From the NCBI GenBank assembly GCA_019339365.1, contig CP079859.1, positions 3,512,805 through 3,576,804 of the forward strand: a stretch of 64,000 bases of DNA, given 5' to 3'. Position numbers and translations under genes: made by a program. The DNA is from Vibrio neptunius (GTDB lineage Bacteria; Pseudomonadota; Gammaproteobacteria; Enterobacterales; Vibrionaceae). The notes beneath the pieces were generated by a model. It did no database searches, was not told the origin of the DNA, and was given only the letters and a program-made list of their open reading frames with translations. Positions 61,701 to 64,000 of the stretch are shown one piece after another (position 1 is the stretch's first letter; the number at the start of each line of letters is the position of its first letter).

Positions 61701-62238
61701 TTACCGTGCTGTTACCCGTTGTGACTAGCGCGCCTCCAGCAGCAAGAGCCCCTGATATTTGTGCATTACCCGCGACCTGAACGCTTCCCGCGACATACAA
61801 AATGCCATTGATTTTGTTCTGACCAGCAAGCTGCAAGCTACCTGCCACATAAATAAACAAATCTTCCGGATCACCATCAAGGTTTAACTCAGCATTCGTT
61901 AGTTGGAGAGAATCAAAATACAAACGAGTCGTTGAACCATTGGTGCTGAGTTCAACGCTATTTTGAAATCGACCAAGAGTTATAACTGTAATCGCCAGGT
62001 GTAAAGTCACTCGTTCTTAATGTAAAGCCTTGCCAACAAAGATTACTTCCTCCAAAGCGGAAACAGTCAAGATTACCAAGCTTATTATTAATAACGTCCG
62101 ATGGTGGAACTAAGCCATTACCGGAATGATTTCCAGAGGGAGGATCAGTAAAGATGTCTGTACATTGAGGTACAGCATAAGCGTAAAATGGTATCATTAG
62201 ACCAATCACGAAAAAACAATGTTCCTCATCATTTTCAT
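58716..62238 (-). pseudogene. mshQ: MSHA biogenesis protein MshQ (multiply frameshifted in this sequence)
   Basis: Large secreted protein at the end of the MSHA type IV pilus locus. Start ATG 62238 overlaps the mshP stop (ATGA). Adding one T to a T6 run restores the signal peptide: MKMMRNIVF, then VIGLMIPFYAYAVPQC. Recognisable blocks: IYVAGSLQLAGQNKINGILY (repeated strand motif), CFSDDFNSGSLSNLWVTSTS, a lectin-like FDHFAYNGSGADGIGVVLSD, and ITAEKFVWGLRESVVVPIPV. At least ten open segments in shifting frames cover ~1175 codons. Most breaks are fixed by one added A, T or G; one (near 61623) needs a base removed; an in-frame TAA lies at 61245-61247. Broken as written; whether decayed or mis-sequenced is open. 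Confidence 0.85.
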
Positions 62239-62656
62239 TGCCTGACTCCTACCTCAATGACTCTTTGCAGTTGCCACCCTCCCACTTGGCACAATCCTGT
62301 TGAAACCAATTGAAAGACCTCAACATTATTATCCAGCGTTCCCAAAGAGGTACATGTCACCGAGGCCGAGCACTGAGATAAACCAGCCCCCGAAAACGAA
62401 TCGTTTGCGCGGCCCCGACCTGACAGCTACCGTCCAGTAACGGTCTGATAAAAACGGCTAATTTCTATCTGTGCCGCAGAGCGTGCCGCCATTTCTGCTC
62501 TGGTTCCAATAACTGATGCAATCAGTTGATCACTACTACGCTCTTGATTTCGATTGGCGATGGCCGCCACAAACCCACCACTACAACAATGATGAAGATC
62601 ACCAGAAGCAGCCCACTCCCGTTTTGACTACGGCGTGTTGTAGATAAGTGCATCAT
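62235..62656 (-). pseudogene. mshP: MSHA biogenesis protein MshP (frameshifted in this sequence)
   Basis: Minor pilin-like protein of the MSHA pilus. No continuous frame, but the pieces read MHLSTTRRSQNGSGLLLVIF, then (after adding one T at the run near 62571) GFVAAIANRNQERSSDQLIA and TRAEMAARSAAQIEISRFYQ, ending GWQLQRVIEVGVRQ. The N-terminal hydrophobic stretch LLLVIFIIVVVVG is a single anchor helix. Restored length about 140 aa. It overlaps the end of mshO by 29 bases and mshQ by 4. Confidence 0.8.
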
Positions 62657-63392
62657 GATCAAACCTTATTTGTTCTCCATTATCAGAAAACGTAAGCTCC
62701 ATCTTCACCAAACCGTTGCGTTGCAGTTGAGGTGAAGCAACAACAAAATTCACTGCAGCGAGATTCCCCACGATCTAACCCCTGACCAAGCAATGCAGGA
62801 TCTAACGTCGCTCTATCTGGGGCATAGTTGGAATACCTCAATAGCTCAGTGCCAACCAAGCAAAATGCGACGGGATCACGGTAGAAATACAAACGATCCG
62901 CAGGGCTCAATGTAGTAAAACCTGCACTGACCGTTAAATTGACATTCACCATGGAAGTCATCATCACTGGCACTAAAATCAACATCTGTACTCACTTGGG
63001 CAATTTGGCCCAGCACCACTAATATTCTGCCTCAGACTCTGCCGCGTCTGTTGGGTACACCACAACACGTTCCGGCACTGATACTTTCACAACAGGAGCA
63101 CTCGAATGAGGCTGACGTAGCCGCAACGGTGGGTAGATTCATGTATATAGCACTGTTTGTGATCGGCAAAATTTCAATGCAGTTATTCGCGACCACGACA
63201 CTGTTGGGAATGGCTTCTCTAATCTCTCGACGTAGCCTTTCAGTAGCAAAGCGCCCTTGCTGAATCAAAGCTTCACGATTAGATGAGTCTGAGTAAACTA
63301 CCAATGATTGACGCACCACTTCACCGACAAACAGCCCAACAATGCCTAACAAAGTGATGAAATAACCATTTCAATCAGAGTAAACCGCGCAT
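62628..63392 (-). pseudogene. mshO: Prepilin-type MSHA protein MshO (frameshifted in this sequence)
   Basis: Minor pseudopilin. The start at 63392 gives MRG then, with one T added near 63383, FTLIEMVI; a further added T near 63361 gives ITLLGIVGLFVGEVVRQSLV, a standard type IV prepilin leader and helix cleaved after Gly 3. Later pieces include GRFATERLRREIREAIPNSV, HSSAPVVKVSVPERVVVYPT, NVNLTVSAGFTTLSPADRLY and, near the end, ELTFSDNGEQIRFDHDALIY. At least four frame breaks. AAGGGA precedes the start. Probably ~255 aa when intact. Confidence 0.82.
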
Positions 63393-63966
63393 CAAAGAGT
63401 CCCTTTGTCGCTGAAAATGGATAAGTGTTCCCTGACGATCAGTAATGGTAACGGTAATTCTTCATAATGTGTCCTGGTGAGAGATTCTACGCCTTGCATG
63501 GTGCCACCGATATCCTGCTCATAGAAGACAATAATGGCGACGTTATAACCTCTTGATACTCGCCACTAATAATCAGACCTGGCACATCTTGAACGGCACC
63601 GTTCAGGCCATCAAAGTCGTCGTGTATCATCATTGTATAAGGTTTTATTTGTCTCCCAAGATCAGGAACTAAGGGCGGTAGCATCTGTGCATAAATCTCG
63701 GTCGATAGTCGCAACGAGGGGAACACATTCCAAGGTAAACCACCATTTATTTAGAGGTTTGCTTGATCAAAATTACGGCCCAGCATCTCATCAACACCGC
63801 GCGGCCTAACTCCGCCGCTTTCACCGATAAACCTGCTCAGCGCTGTTTGCCTTTAGGAAACAGCCGTGATCGATACACCACTGATCGCGCGATGCCCATA
63901 ATCCCGATAACGATCACCATTTCCAATAACGAAAAACCGTTATGTCTAGCAGCTTGTCGGGTTCAT
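63392..63966 (-). pseudogene. mshD: Prepilin-type MSHA protein MshD (frameshifted in this sequence)
   Basis: Type IV pilin-like minor protein. An AAGGA ribosome-binding site and ATG at 63966 precede an out-of-frame prepilin signature HNGFSLLEMVIVIGIMGIA (processing after Gly). The middle piece holds MMIHDDFDGLNGAVQDVPGL, typical of MshD, and a later frame gives YNVAIIVFYEQDIGGTMQGV. Several breaks. The stop overlaps the mshO start (TGATG). Identification as MshD rather than MshC rests on order (next to mshO) and the DDF(D/H)G motif. About 190 aa when restored. Confidence 0.72.
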
Positions 63967-64000
63967 AAAAAAATCCTTCTGAATTAATACAAATAAATCG

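Noticed and set aside
58716..62209. The separate mshQ segments as individual small genes
   Set aside because: They lack ribosome-binding sites and their products join end to end as one MshQ when single bases are restored.

Overview
This 64 kb window is a stretch of gammaproteobacterial chromosome that looks like Vibrio chromosome 1. The markers are an MSHA pilus locus (mshD-O-P-Q) running into mreBCD, the recX-recA-pncC order, a fused TAXI-type TRAP transporter, RraB, RapA and an E. coli-like pyrBI leader. The species cannot be fixed from this sequence. No tRNA, rRNA, CRISPR array, insertion sequence, integron or prophage was seen. Almost all of it is core chromosome.

Layout. 1-3.0 kb: alaS (partial), recX, recA with a LexA box, pncC, all minus. 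3.1-12.6 kb: a five-gene minus-strand operon (NfeD-like membrane protein, flotillin, 1621-aa AAA+ ATPase, phospholipase-D-type nuclease, TelA), which is the accessory module most worth attention. 12.9-22.8 kb: mutS, lptG/lptF, and pepA-holC-valS. 22.9-29.3 kb: M48 protease and YjgN pair, a substrate-binding protein with a homopolymer frameshift, a D-2-hydroxyacid dehydrogenase, rluA and an atypical Nramp transporter. 29.3-39.5 kb: rapA, a PIN-PhoH protein, argF, pyrL-pyrB-pyrI, ridA, a small KOW-like protein, mdh and argR. 39.8-44.7 kb: TRAP transporter with a universal stress protein, then a Fur-box-preceded duplicated membrane protein. 44.7-47.8 kb: an orphan GH2-like sugar-binding protein, rraB and arcA. 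47.9-58.6 kb: tldD, a nitrilase, yhdP, rng, yhdE and mreD-C-B, all minus. 58.7-64 kb: mshQ, mshP, mshO, mshD.

Reading-frame quality. From about 46 kb to the end, many genes are cut by single-base indels, mostly in short homopolymers that are one base short. Restoring one base gives RNase G 489 aa, MreB 347 aa and TldD 481 aa, the E. coli lengths. mreB being hit argues for sequence error rather than decay. The msh genes are hit most densely. Genes with one indel are given as CDS over the restored span; genes with several are typed pseudogene, meaning broken as written here.

Connections. Arginine and pyrimidine metabolism cluster: argF (ARG box), pyrBI and argR lie within 5.3 kb, and arcA is 7 kb further on. 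Carbamoyl phosphate is shared by ArgF and PyrB. Envelope assembly is the other theme: LptFG, YhdP, MreBCD and the MSHA pilus.
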